This document shows, one piece after another, positions 51,086 through 62,340 of a stretch of 64,000 nt of DNA. The stretch lies in NCBI GenBank assembly GCA_032622095.1, contig CP136067.1, forward strand, positions 126,639,030 to 126,703,029. The letters are read 5' to 3'. The position numbers and the translations under genes were made by a program. The notes beneath the pieces were generated by a model, which saw only the letters and a list, made by a program, of their open reading frames with translations, made no database searches and was not told where the DNA came from. Source of the stretch: Siphonodentalium dalli. Its lineage: Eukaryota; Mollusca; Scaphopoda; Gadilida; Siphonodentaliidae. The first letter of the stretch is position 1. The number at the start of each line of letters is the position of its first letter.

Positions 51086-51088
<3 letters not shown>

Positions 51089-51135
<47 letters not shown>
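51089..51135. repeat. (AT)n microsatellite
   Basis: About 22 AT units, followed by ATACATATAT. Confidence 0.95.
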
Positions 51136-51139
<4 letters not shown>

Positions 51140-51544
51140 TTCCCTGATATGAACACAATTACTCAGTAAACTGATCATTATCTCAGAGTACAAGAAAGTC
51201 AAAAATGTTGAAAAATGCTAATCAAGTGGTGTATCGAGCACAGTTATCGTCGGAAAAGAAGAACGACCTGCGTTCAATGTATAAATATATGCCACCTGTT
51301 GATAAGGCATATTATGAAGCTATCATACCAGAAATGTCAGATTAATATAGTGATTCCGATTCAGACTAACAATTGAAATTGTTATTAATTGTGACGGGTC
51401 GCGCAGACATTTCCGCACCTGCATTTTATTTAAGCAATTATATAGACAACGGGGAGTAAAATTATCGTCATACTCTATATGTATAAAGGGCATCCAAGTT
51501 GGCAATATGAGAATATGGTGATTCATCGTTGGTAGTGATAAATA

Positions 51545-51659
51545 CATTTGCCTCAAAACTCGTGCCATATATATTGTCACATGTGTGCTCGCGATGCTAT
51601 TTTTATTAAGGTATATAGCATTGCGAGCATAATAATGACACGAGTTTTGAGACGAATTT
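51545..51659. mobile_element. Foldback element
   Basis: CCTCAAAACTCGTG near the left end pairs with CACGAGTTTTGAGACG at the right; inside, GCTCGCGATGCTAT pairs with ATAGCATTGCGAGC. About 115 bp, AT-rich loop. Confidence 0.65.
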
Positions 51660-51917
51660 AAGCTAATTGGTCACTCCCCACGACAAATCGCCCATATATT
51701 CGCACAAAGCCAAATCGGATGACTTTTATACTTAATAGTATGATTATCGAAAAGTTTATACTTATTATCCGTTATTATGGTGTGACACATATATAAATAC
51801 CATTGATAAGTAGACATGTATATGATATATACACAGGGAATGAATACATTAAGTAAATCAATGTATATGATCACATAACCCTATGAATAATATCATACAT
51901 AATTATGGTTATATTAA

Positions 51918-52552
51918 TGTGTATATGGTCCCATTATAGTACACTGCGAAGGTTACAGACTCGCGTCAAACGAAATCAGATCTTATTAAGAGAATGGGGT
52001 GTGGAGTATCCCGCCAAGTAGGACGTACTATGTTATATTATTCTCTGTTTGCAATGGCTGCACGGGATTTTTTAATTTTCACCATCCATCGTATAATTCA
52101 ATCAGAATTTGTTTTACTGTTATTTTATTTTTATTTTCATCAAGATGTCTATCAAATATACACATATTTTTCAAGTTATGCAGCGTAATTTACCAAACTC
52201 GCCTGTCAGGATTGTATAGATCCGTATATAATTTTCTATGCGCAATTTCTCTATATATAGACATTACTTTGGTTCTACGTGACGAATTTTATTTGAAACA
52301 TCACTACATGTGTATATACATATATATACAAACTTCGATTATCTATTCCGGGGTGGTGGATGCGTATCTTTGGCAATGATTTGATCGATTTCAAGTAGAA
52401 ATTCCCGTGCAGCCATTGCAAACAGAGAATAATATAACATAGTACGTCCTACTTGGCGGGATACTTCACACCCCATTCTCTTAATAAGATCTGATTTCGT
52501 GTGACGCGAGTCTGTAACCTTCGCAGTGTACTATAATGGGACCATATACACA
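51918..52552. mobile_element. Long inverted-repeat element, 152-bp arms
   Basis: The left arm (51,918-52,069, TGTGTATATGGTCCCATTAT...) and right arm (52,401-52,552) are reverse complements with only about two substitutions visible (CAAACG/CACACG and GGAGT/GAAGT) before the inner end. The 331-bp core has no recognisable protein; a 126-codon frame at 51,999-52,379 runs across arm and core and is judged chance. No clear target duplication: TTAA lies next to the left end but not the right. Probably a young nonautonomous DNA transposon. Confidence 0.85.
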
Positions 52553-54681
52553 TGCCATTTAGATAGAAATGTACGCAGATTATGTTGTTCTTGTATTGCC
52601 GTTACATTTTAATAATAAAACATTTTGTTCTTCAATTGAGTTCTATATATACTGATCTATATCCGAAAAATGTCAGACGATGGGTCATTTAGCTTAGGAC
52701 AGTGTTCTATCTCCAGGTGTAAAATCGACTTTCACGAAAATTTTCGAGCATATGTTACCTTTTTCCACGATAAATCACCCCCATAAACAACCAGGAGCCA
52801 CACTATCTCATGTACATACTCCTAAATGGTCAAACACGGACTTTTTGGATGGCCCAAATTTTCAAATGGCCATATCTCTCTTACCTAACTTTAGGACTTA
52901 GAACAGTATCGTTTTCGGGCGACGAAATCCTCAAGAAGACATGCACACATTACGATAATTGGATAGCTGATAACGACAATAATTACTGTCGTCAATTACA
53001 CCATGTCTGCTACAAAGTTAAAGTCATTCTACAAGTATGTGCGTGCATGTGTGGTAGGGCCTTGCGAAGATTCGAAGATTCGATTCGGTGTCGACATTGG
53101 CGATCAGATTCTGGAACGATACCGAATCGGTTCTGCGATTCGTATATTTTAGAATCGGCCTACTCTTTCCCATGTATAGGGACACACTACTAATTGTTTA
53201 TTTATGGAGCTCAATTGATGGGCAATTGCCACAATGTACCGTGTTTGCTCGTCTGACGGTCTCACCGGTGGCGTAATTTAGAGTTTACACTAGTTGCGTG
53301 ATTACGTCCAGCCGCAGTCTGTCGCCTTTTTCGCGGAGGTCATTACGTGTAACACTGGTGGTTCTCGACAATGTTTGACTAAAATATAGTATATCAGTAA
53401 CTATTGTCACTATATACAAGTCAATTTAAAGTAAAGACATCTACGGTCCATATTATTGTATATAGTTAGTGTTTAAGATCTTTAGCATCTTCTAAGTATT
53501 GGACAGATTATCTGAACGAGTGTCTTCATAATTAAGACGGCCGTCTTCTTTGTGAGTGATAAACTCTACTCGCCAGCGCGAAGCGCGAGTGAGTAGAGTT
53601 TATCACGCCCAAACAAGAAGCACGCCGACCGTCTTAATTATAAAGACACGAGTGAGATGATCTATCCAATTTAGACGTTGTGTATATATAACCCCAGTGA
53701 TAACGGAACGATTAATTAAATTTGTTGCACGGGATAAATATGTAATATAGTGTACAAATCATTCTGTAGAAAGTAAACTCCTGGTCGGTCAACAGTAAAT
53801 CGCCCATTTCATCGATAGTGGATGGAACAAATATATGAAGACAAGAGAGCTGCCCTATCTATATCAGAATTGCGGTGAGCAAAGTTATATTTAAAACGTA
53901 TTTACAGGGACGTGTCTAGAATGTCTCCGTTGAGGTGTAATACTTGGAATTTATAACTGCACCTCCTTTGAATAATTTCCTTAACTTGGGAAATTATATT
54001 TGCACCCTCTATCCATCTGTTGGAAATTTCTAATCGCAAACCGGACACAACTGTAAGGTTAGGAATTTCCAACTGATGCCAATTCAGTCACGACCAATTT
54101 CACACCACTATAAATAGTGCGAACTCTCCAACTGATGGTGTGTTAGGCTTGAAACTTTCAACCAAATGTTGAATATTTTTACCAAAGTTTGGGGGGGGGG
54201 AATGTCACCGCAACCGACCGTATATAGAAAATATTTCGTCAATGTTACAATGTTTCTCCCGCCCCAGCATACATGTAAGTTTCATGGAGGGGTTCACCCT
54301 CCCCCACATTTCCCCATACAGAAGAATGTCAATTGCAACCATTTCGTGTTATGGTTAAGACAGTCGCGCTTGCGTTATGTAATTAAGCAATCAACAGACA
54401 ACCTGATAATTCGAGCGTCGGTACAACTCGCACCTACTTTGTAAATCTGTTGTTCAATGCTCGAACGCTGGTTCGTTGATTTTTTGGTAAGGCAACACAA
54501 TCGCAGTGTCTTAGCCATTGAGAGCCACCAAAAGAACAACATGAAGTAGGGGCTGTATCGTCTAATCGACGAACGTGCATTCATACCTATTTAACTTGCC
54601 AAATGTGTTTTGTGTCATAACTACGCAAGTTGCATATTAATACATGTACATTTTAATTCGGACTGAGCCCTTACTGAATGA
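52553..54681. other. Intron 1 of gene 1, hairpin only
   Basis: The 127-codon plus frame at 52,810-53,193 has no recognised domain and sits on GATTCGAAGATTCGATTCGG-type repeats near 53,070. Other short frames here are chance. Confidence 0.4.
53501..53667. mobile_element. Hairpin element with about 75-bp arms
   Basis: GGACAGATTATCTGAACGAGTGTCTTCATAATTAAGACGG.CGTCTTCTT.G...GTGATAAACTCTACTCGC pairs with GCGAGTGAGTAGAGTTTATCAC...AAGAAG.ACG..GACCGTCTTAATTATAAAGACACGAGTGAGATGATCTATCC. The tip is CAGCGCGAAGCGCG. Non-coding. Confidence 0.75.
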
Positions 54682-56157
54682 CAGTGGTGATGATGCTGAT
54701 AACAATGCTAAGGACGACGACGATGATGGTGATGATGATGACGATGGTGATGAAAATGATACAAATTATGACAATAGTGATGATTGTGCTGATGATTATG
54801 ATGATGTTGATGATGATGCTGATAACACTGATAACGATGGTGGTGATGATGATGATGATGATGATGGTGATGACGATGACGATAATGGTGGTGGTGACGA
54901 TGAAGACGATTGTAATGATGATGCTGATGAGAATGATGCCGATGATGACGACGATGATGATGAGGATGATGATCATGATGATTATGATGATCGTTACGAC
55001 GATGTTGGTGACGATGATGACGATGACGAGTATTATTATTATAATTATGATGATACGACAGGACGATGATGAATATGGTGATGCTGGCGACGTCGATGGG
55101 TGTTGGTGATGATCATGATGCTGATGACGATGATTATTATCAGCATAATTTGAAGATGGCGATATCTATATACTGTAAATAGTGCGCTTAATATCATGTT
55201 CCCTCCGTAACACAAAGTCTTAACGACGGTGATGAATATCGTGATATTGATGTTGATGATAATGGTAATGATCGTGACGATGATGCTGGCCATGACGCGG
55301 ACGGTAATGAAGATGATAACGATGAAAGTGATGCTGAAGTTAATGGAAATGATAATGCTGATGACGATGATGATGGTTATGATGATGGAGATGGTGATGC
55401 TAATAACAATGTTAACTATGTTGATGGCGCTAATGATGATGATGATGATGATGACGACGATGATGGTGGTTATAATGATGATGATGATAATGATAACAAT
55501 GACGTTGACGATGATGTTGTTGATGAAGTTGGTGGTTCTAATAACAATTGTAACGATGTTGATGCTGATGATTGTCATAATGATGATGATGATAACAACG
55601 ATCACGATGGTGATGCTGATGATGATGATGAAATGGCAATGATGATGATGACGATGGTGCTGATGCTGATGACAATGATAATGATGGTGATGATGCTGAT
55701 GATGGTGATGATTATGATGATGTTGTTGGTGATGATGATGATGATGATGATGGTGAAAATTATAGTGTTGGTGACGATGATGATGATTATGCTGATGATC
55801 ATGATCATGCTGATAACAACGATTGTCGTGGCGATGATGATGATAATGATGCTGACGCTGACGATGATGACGATGATGGCGATTGTGATGACGATGACAT
55901 GACTGCATGGTGATAAAATGATATTTATGTTAACGATTATGATGATTATGGTGATTATGATGATGTAGTTGATGATTATGATGATGATGATGATGATGAT
56001 GCTCATAACAATGATAACGACTGTGGTGATGGTGATGATGATGATGATGATGACGATGACGACGATGGTGCTGATGATGCCGATTGTGATGGTGGTGATG
56101 CTGAACACGATTGTGATGGTGATGATGATGATGACGTTGATTAGAATTATGACGATT

Positions 56158-56193
<36 letters not shown>

Positions 56194-57335
56194 CTGATAA
56201 CAATGATAACGATTGTGGTGGTGGTGGTGGTGGTGGTGGTGATGATGATGATGATGATGATGATGACGATGATGACGATGATGGTGTTGGTGATGCTGAA
56301 TGCGATTGTGATGATGATGACGATGATGGTGGTGACGGCGATATGATTGTGATGACGATGTGATGACAATGACGATTATGATGACGTTTACGGTGATGGT
56401 GATAACGATGCCGATGACGATTAGTAACTATATAATTAGGATGACATACCTGCACGGTGATGAATATGATGAAGTTGGTGACGACGGTTTTTGTTGTTGG
56501 TAGTGGTGATGACGATGATGATGATGAGGATAAAGATGATGATTATTATGAGCATAAATTGAAGATGGTTATAACTATTAATATTGTGTTCCTTCCGTGA
56601 CACAAATTATGATGTTGATGAAAATGTAATGATGGTAACGATGATGATGGCTATGATGCAGATGATGATGAAAATGATAACGATGATGATACTGATGATG
56701 ACGTTGATGAACATGTTAATGATGGTGATAATGATGGTGACGACGATGACGATGATTATGATGATGGAAATGGTGGTGCTAATAAATGATAAAGATGTTG
56801 ATGATGGTGGTGTTATAATGATGATAATGATAACAATGATGATGGCGAAGTTGCTGTTGCTAATAACAACGATAACGATGTTGATGTCGATAATGTTTAT
56901 AATGATGACGGTGTTGATAACAATGATCACGATGGTAATGATGATGATGCTGGTGGAGATGATGAAATGGCAATGATGATTACGATGATGATAATGCTAA
57001 TAGCACTGATAATGATGGTATTGGTGATAATTATAATGGTGCTGGCGATGATGATGATGATGATGATGCTAATGATTAAATGATAATGATGGTGACGATA
57101 ATGATGGCTATGCTAAGGATGATGTTGATGATGATAATGCTAATAACACTGATAACGATGGTGATGACGATTATGGTGATGGTGATGATTAAGCTGGTAA
57201 TGGCGATGATGATGATGATGATGATGATGATGACGACGATGATGATGATGCTGATGGTGAAATGATAATGATGGTGACGATGATGATGAGGATGATGTTG
57301 ATAGTGATGATGCGAATAACAATGATAACTATGGT
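54682..57335. repeat. Degenerate GAT/GAC trinucleotide array, 2.65 kb
   Basis: Almost pure imperfect GAT/GAC/GCT triplets on the plus strand. Two unique islands interrupt it and resemble each other: about 55,130-55,215 (GATTATTATCAGCATAATTT...CCCTCCGTAACACAAA) and 56,538-56,610 (GATTATTATGAGCATAAATT...CCTTCCGTGACACAAA). Another pair is ACATGACTGCATGGTGAT (55,898) and ACATACCTGCACGGTGAT (56,444). So a block of roughly 1.4 kb has been duplicated. Long Asp-, Met-, Ile- and His-rich open frames over this stretch are by-products. Confidence 0.93.
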
Positions 57336-57608
57336 GTGGTACTCCTGTTATGACAAACATGTTCTTGGTTGATATACTGTAAGTTAATTTAAGAACACAT
57401 TACAGTCATGTTTGTATTCGTTTGTAATTGTTTGTTTTCTTTTGTTTTGTTAATTAGTTCTGTGTTTATGTTGTAAGCCCAGTATTAATATATGCATATG
57501 TTTTCCAGTTTGACCATCGTTGATAAAAACAGCTAAGACATTTGGCCAATATAATTCATCGGTCAGAGCTAACCCTGACTCCTTGTAGTTATTGTGTTAC
57601 CTACTTAC

Positions 57609-57870
57609 CGCCTACTCTTTTATAAACATTCCCTCCTTGTGTAGAACTCCAGCAGTTACCATACTCAAACTTGTAGGATAGGCAACCGACATCCATGGAA
57701 CAGAATGCGGCACATTCGAGATTCGATCTGGCCGGGATCACTGACTGGCTGGCAGCTGTAAAATTGTCCATTTTCAAAAACCTAGTCTCCTTAATACCAC
57801 TGCTGTCCGAGACAACATATTTTACATAGCACAGAAGAATCACAAACAGACAGATAATTCGTGCCGCCAT
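57609..57870 (-). CDS. Gene 1 exon 1: signal peptide plus PAN/apple-like domain
   Basis: First coding exon of a secreted protein. The ATG is at 57870. Residues 1-21 form a signal peptide (MAARII followed by a hydrophobic run, cleavage probably near VVSDSSG). A short PAN/apple-like domain follows, with cysteines at residues 53, 57, 63 and 73 in the typical C-x3-C-x5-C-x9-C arrangement (LECAAFC...CLSYKFEYGNC) and an NFT glycosylation sequon at residue 36. The exon ends at a strong donor, GGCG|GTAAGT, leaving phase 1 after 87 codons. PAN domains mediate protein or carbohydrate binding in secreted proteins. The open frame stops three codons into the intron, which fits a real splice site. Exon 2 is proposed at 45.8 kb. 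No family symbol can be given. Confidence 0.72.
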
Positions 57871-57929
57871 ACTGGCTCAGACCAGAAGCATGTCTCAGAA
57901 ATAACGCGGCCTCTGTCAGATCAGACAAG

Positions 57930-58165
57930 TCACACACTAGCACTGGCTTGAAAGTATACGCCCCCCTTGTTTTAAGTCGCCTGGTCAATATACTGGTGTT
58001 ATCTCGGCACAACAGTAGACAAAGAACCAAACGACAACGCAGTAAAGAAACGGAAGATGTGGGTGCAAAAGACGAACTGACTGATCATGAATCGGTTGAC
58101 GCAGTTCCGGAATTTGTTTTTAGTTGTTAATATCTGGCTGATTCTGTTTGCGCACGACGATCGTT
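57930..58165 (-). promoter_or_regulatory. Putative 5' flank/promoter of gene 1
   Basis: This stretch lies just 5' of the gene 1 ATG on the minus strand and is shared with the tandem module at 12.9-13.3 kb (CGCCTGGTCA.TATAC.GGTGTTAT, GTTGACGCAGTTCCGGAATT). In the minus sense a TATA-like GCGTATACTTTC lies about 90 bases before the ATG. Conservation between the two loci suggests shared promoter or 5' UTR sequence, but a dispersed repeat would look the same. Confidence 0.3.
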
Positions 58166-58569
58166 CTGTACTCACCATTCAGTGCTAACTATTTTTTTTT
58201 TCACTCAAAGATGCTGTAAAGTGTCTCATTTATTTCATAGTGGCAGAAACCTCTCTCGACTGGTCTATCCCATTATCAAATGTCAGTGCATATCCCCAAA
58301 TCGATACACAAAGTCCAGGGAACGACTATGTAGTCTTTATATCCCTGCGTATAACATATGCAATAGACACCGTTCTAAGTAGTCAGAAAGTTTGTTTTGA
58401 GAAGAAAACACACAATATCCAACTGCGTTCACGCAAATATTTCGGTATATGATTGATTTCCGATGAAATAATTCGGACCCTTGTTCGGGCAAATCAGTAG
58501 ACTTGTATAAATACTGTGGACTTCTTTTGTACAAATTTGGATTTGACAACGTCACATTTCTCGGGCTAA

Positions 58570-59169
58570 GGGTCAATCCACACCGGCCGCGAGAGCGCGA
58601 TTTTTACGGCTGTTTTCTGTCGTCCGTATCGGTTTAAATCGCGCGATTTTTATATTCACACCGAAAGCGACTGGATCGGTTCGTCGCGCGCGATGGTTTG
58701 GTTAGATCATCGTTTGAGTGCATCATTTACAGGCAGGTCATGCACAAATACAATGTATATGGACATTTTTATCAGAATTTGCTAAACATATATATGTAAA
58801 CATTTTTCAAACTGATTTAATTGTCAAATATAGTATGTCAAGTGGAATGGTGCACGGGCTCCAAAATTATCATAGCAATTGCGTTTGATTGAATTTCATT
58901 CTATAACTCCAGTTTGCTACCTTTGTTATCGCGACGAATAAATAGGAGGAAACGCGCGTATAAATATCCTATCTGGCAGCGACCAAATAATCCCGCTGGT
59001 TTGCCACAAAGCGAGAAATCGACGAAGCATAAAATCACTGCTGTGATCGCCTCGCGGTCAGCGATTCAGTCGCTTGCTGTGTGAATATACAAATCGCGGG
59101 CTTTGAACTGCTACGGACGACAGAAAGCGGCCGTTATAATCGCGCGCTCGCGTCCGGTGTGGATTGACC
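58570..59169. mobile_element. TIR DNA transposon (MITE) with TTAA-like target site
   Basis: 600 bp. The left end GGGTCAATCCACACCGG.CGCGAG.GCGCGATT...ACGGC.G.TTTCTGTCGTCCGTA matches the reverse complement of the right end, with similarity reaching about 130 bp inward (TATATTCACAC..AAGCGACTG.ATCG). Flanks are CTAA on the left and TTAA on the right, consistent with a TTAA target duplication with one change, as in piggyBac or Kolobok elements. No transposase. It lies 700 bp upstream of the gene 1 ATG. Confidence 0.7.
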
Positions 59170-60053
59170 TTAAGAGCCAAGATATCAAAACTTTCCACGC
59201 AAGTACATATTCATGTATGCGCACGAACATAAAATAGTATACATGGGACACGTGCATAATGATTTACATGAGTAATAATCTGCTGATGAACTCAAATAAC
59301 ACAGTCCCGAGTGTGAATTATTGGCACGACTATAGAGATAGCATATAACATGAACTTTAACACTGCATTTATCATAACTCGTTAAAGATTGATTGATACA
59401 CCGATATGAACTTTTGGACGGAATTGCCTTACAATGTTTTAAACTGGGCATATCAGTCAAATTACTGGTTAATACATAACCGCCACAGATGAGGCAAAGT
59501 TGCATGTAACATGTTACATGTAAAATTGAGGTGGGCTCTCAAAACTGATTTAGTTGTATTTCAGTGATTTATACCGATTATTTATGTTGAAACAATTGAA
59601 AATGTTCAACGTGCAATGATTACCAAAGGTAATTTTAAGACACCCCGCTATGGTGATCAAATAGAAATTGATAATAATCTTGTTCAACGTCGTAATTTTT
59701 AGAATTATTATATCCAAATAGACAACACACAGTCATTCTTATATATAAATTAAATGCAGTGACTTTCGGTGGCGAAATAGTTTTCGGTAGTTTATCGCCG
59801 ATAGATGCGTCCCGAATCAAATAGCAAATATTTACAATTTAGCGTTGTTCAAACGATGTTTTCTATGGAGTCGATTTGCTTCAAATTTTCGGCTATGTTA
59901 GTAGAATTATACACTCACCCAGTTGGTACAGCGCCCGATTAATAACTTATCAGGGTCACGCACCCGACAAGTACATAATATGTTTTTAAAATGCGAAGTT
60001 TGATGATCTCCGAGTTAAACCTTGCAATTGTAGCACTGTCTTCAAGGAAGCTG

Positions 60054-60494
60054 TAGGTTACAAGCAACTAATTATATAGAGTTACGCTTCTTGAATTCGA
60101 GTCAGCATAAAACAAAATCTGGCTGCTGATTGGTTGATTATCATTGAGGGAAATATACCTAATCGGGAACAGAAAATCATAGCCTACGTCAATATGGCGA
60201 TCATGTATGTCTAGATCTCCAGGAAGAGTCTAGTGGTGTCCAGAAGTTAGGGAAGGGGTCTGGGTATTTTTATGCTGCTGATTTTTGTGCAGTAAATGGG
60301 GTAGTTGTGGAAATGCAAGATTATCGTTTGAAAACAATACCGAATAGGGCGCATCTGTTGTCACATACTGGTGCAGAGGATGACGTTCTAAGGGAAAATT
60401 GACCACTTGAAGTTCAAATAGGCTTAACCCATGGCCGGCGGGACTTTTAGTTAACACTGTCGCCTATGGAAAATAATTAGTTGTGTGTAACCTA
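60054..60494. mobile_element. MITE family T, copy 1
   Basis: Ends TAGGTTACAAGCAACTAATTAT and ATAATTAGTTGTGTGTAACCTA are inverted repeats of about 22 bp. The 441-bp body is shared with 61,381-61,835 at very high identity. It contains a 75-codon minus-strand frame (60,230-60,457) with no recognised motif. Confidence 0.8.
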
Positions 60495-61380
60495 TAGGCA
60501 GAAAATTCACATTTTTCAAATATCGTTCAAGGCAGCGAATTTAGAAGCACTGATAAACAAAGACTGTCTCGTTTTGTTGAGCTATGGTATTTTTACGCCC
60601 TACCGAATCATTTTCAGATTATGCGAGACATTTATTAGCCCACTGTCGCCGGAACTTCAACTTTTTCTGGAGGCGAAATTTTATGAAAATCATCAATTTT
60701 GTGCATATGGGTGGACCTTTAATGTTCAAATAACACAATCGAGGTGATGGAAGTTTCTCTAATAGGAATTCGACTCAAACTCCTAAAAAGTACTGAAATT
60801 TAAAGGGACATCCGCCTATCATTGAACCAAATCATCGTCGGATTGTGAAATTTTGAGGAGGGGGGGGGTCTATTTCAAATCCAATTAAACATTGTACTGT
60901 TCAAAATCAGATAAATTCCTTACAGCGTATGGTAGAGATACGTAACTAGTTTCAAAAGTTATACATATGCCTTTCAATCGTGTGCGTTATGCAAGCGAGT
61001 CGGATTTTACAAATTAAATTATGATGAAAAACCCTGAAATTTGGGTGTGGTCAGATTTGTGGTCATAATATTCCCATTAGTGAGTGGATGGACATGGGAC
61101 ATGCGACACTGTGCAGTATATATGTCAATGGCAAGCATGACATGAGGCATTAGTATCTTTTCTACTAAACTGTGCTTCCAGAGTTATCATGAATCGATTA
61201 TTGGTGTTATTTCTTACCCAAAAAAAATGATTAATTTAAAAACGGGGTATGTGGGTTAAAGTACAACTGGGAGATACAGGATGTTCAATTACTCCTATAT
61301 TACTATCGTACCACAGTAAAGCTTTTTTTTGTAAAATTGGCGCGGTTTACACGATCAAATGTCGATTTTCTTTACAATTA

Positions 61381-61835
61381 TAGGTTACAAGCAACTAATT
61401 ATATAGAGTTACGCTTCGTGAATTTGTGTAGGAAAGCTCGAGTCAGCATAACAAAAAAATCTGGCTGCTGATTGGTTGATTATCATTGAGGGAAATATAC
61501 CTAATCGGGAACAGAAAATCATAGCCTACGTCAATATGGTGATCATGTATGTCTAGATTTCCAGGAAGAGTCTAGTGGTGTCCAGAAGTTAGGGAAGGGG
61601 TCTGGGTATTTTTATGCTGCTGATTTTAGTGCAGTAAATGGGGTAGTTGTGGAAATGCAAGATTATCGTTTGAAAACAATACCGAAAAGGGCGCATTTGT
61701 TCTTACATACTGGTGCAGAGGATGACGTTCTAAGGGAAAATTGACCACTTGAAGTTCAAATAGGCTTAACCCATGGTCGGCGGGACTTTTAGTTAACACT
61801 GTCGTCTATGGAAAATAATTAGTTGTGTGTAACCT
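61381..61835. mobile_element. MITE family T, copy 2
   Basis: Same orientation as copy 1, 1.33 kb away. Differences are a few substitutions and about 14 extra bases near 61,420 (TTTGTGTAGGAAAGC). The matching minus frame is broken by small changes, which argues that neither copy codes. Confidence 0.8.
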
Positions 61836-62225
61836 GTACAGATTCACACAAGCCGTTACCAGTTATCGTTATCCGGTTGGTACTGTATGCACACGTCCGA
61901 TCGTTAGAGGTGTAGTGAAACTTCCTAGAAATTTATTTAAAGGGACACTGCAATAATGAAATTTCGAAACCACTATTATTACACGCTTGTTCGTAGAAGT
62001 ACAGTCTTATTGCTGTTTCATATTTACAAATCCATACGCATAGTGTTGACGTCAAAAGACGTACATGGCGTTCGCCTCAACAATGAAAACGGAACTATGA
62101 AACAAAAGCACCACAACACATGACAAAACAAGCCCTGTATGTTGACAAATAAACCTTGTAGGCATGTAGTTGTTAACGCACGGATTCTAGGTGGGGTGAC
62201 GTGCAAAGAATACATAACGACACAT

Positions 62226-62334
62226 GTGTTAATGGGTTCGTTGATACGGTACTTGTGCCTTCACGGAAGTATATAATTCGAGTTCTATCCTTCCGAGCTA
62301 ATACTTGTGCCGTATTAACAAACCCATTAACACA
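62226..62334. mobile_element. Small foldback element, copy 2
   Basis: TGTTAATGGGTTCGTTGATACGG at the left pairs with CCGTATTAACAAACCCATTAACA at the right; the centre GAGTTCTATCCTTCC matches copy 1 at 11.7 kb. It sits exactly at the edge of the segment shared with 16.1-16.7 kb. Confidence 0.7.
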
Positions 62335-62340
62335 ATAGTA

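Larger units (their letters stand above)
48161..51544. other. Intron 1 of gene 1, no supported gene
   Basis: Between the LINE and the foldback elements. Two AT microsatellites; GGGTGATGCCTGG..GGGTGATGCCTGG is a 16-bp direct repeat near 49,415-49,445. No coding signal. Confidence 0.4.

Noticed and set aside
51999-52379. 126-codon frame
   Set aside because: Runs from the inverted-repeat arm into the core of the foldback element; hydrophobic AT-driven composition, no domain.
54644-56455. Long Asp-rich, His-rich and Met/Ile-rich open frames
   Set aside because: They are all translations of the GAT/GAC triplet array in different frames. An acidic shell-matrix-type protein was considered, but there is no signal peptide and the same repeat gives frames on both strands.
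60230-60457. 75-codon minus-strand frame
   Set aside because: Located inside a MITE, and not kept intact in the second copy.
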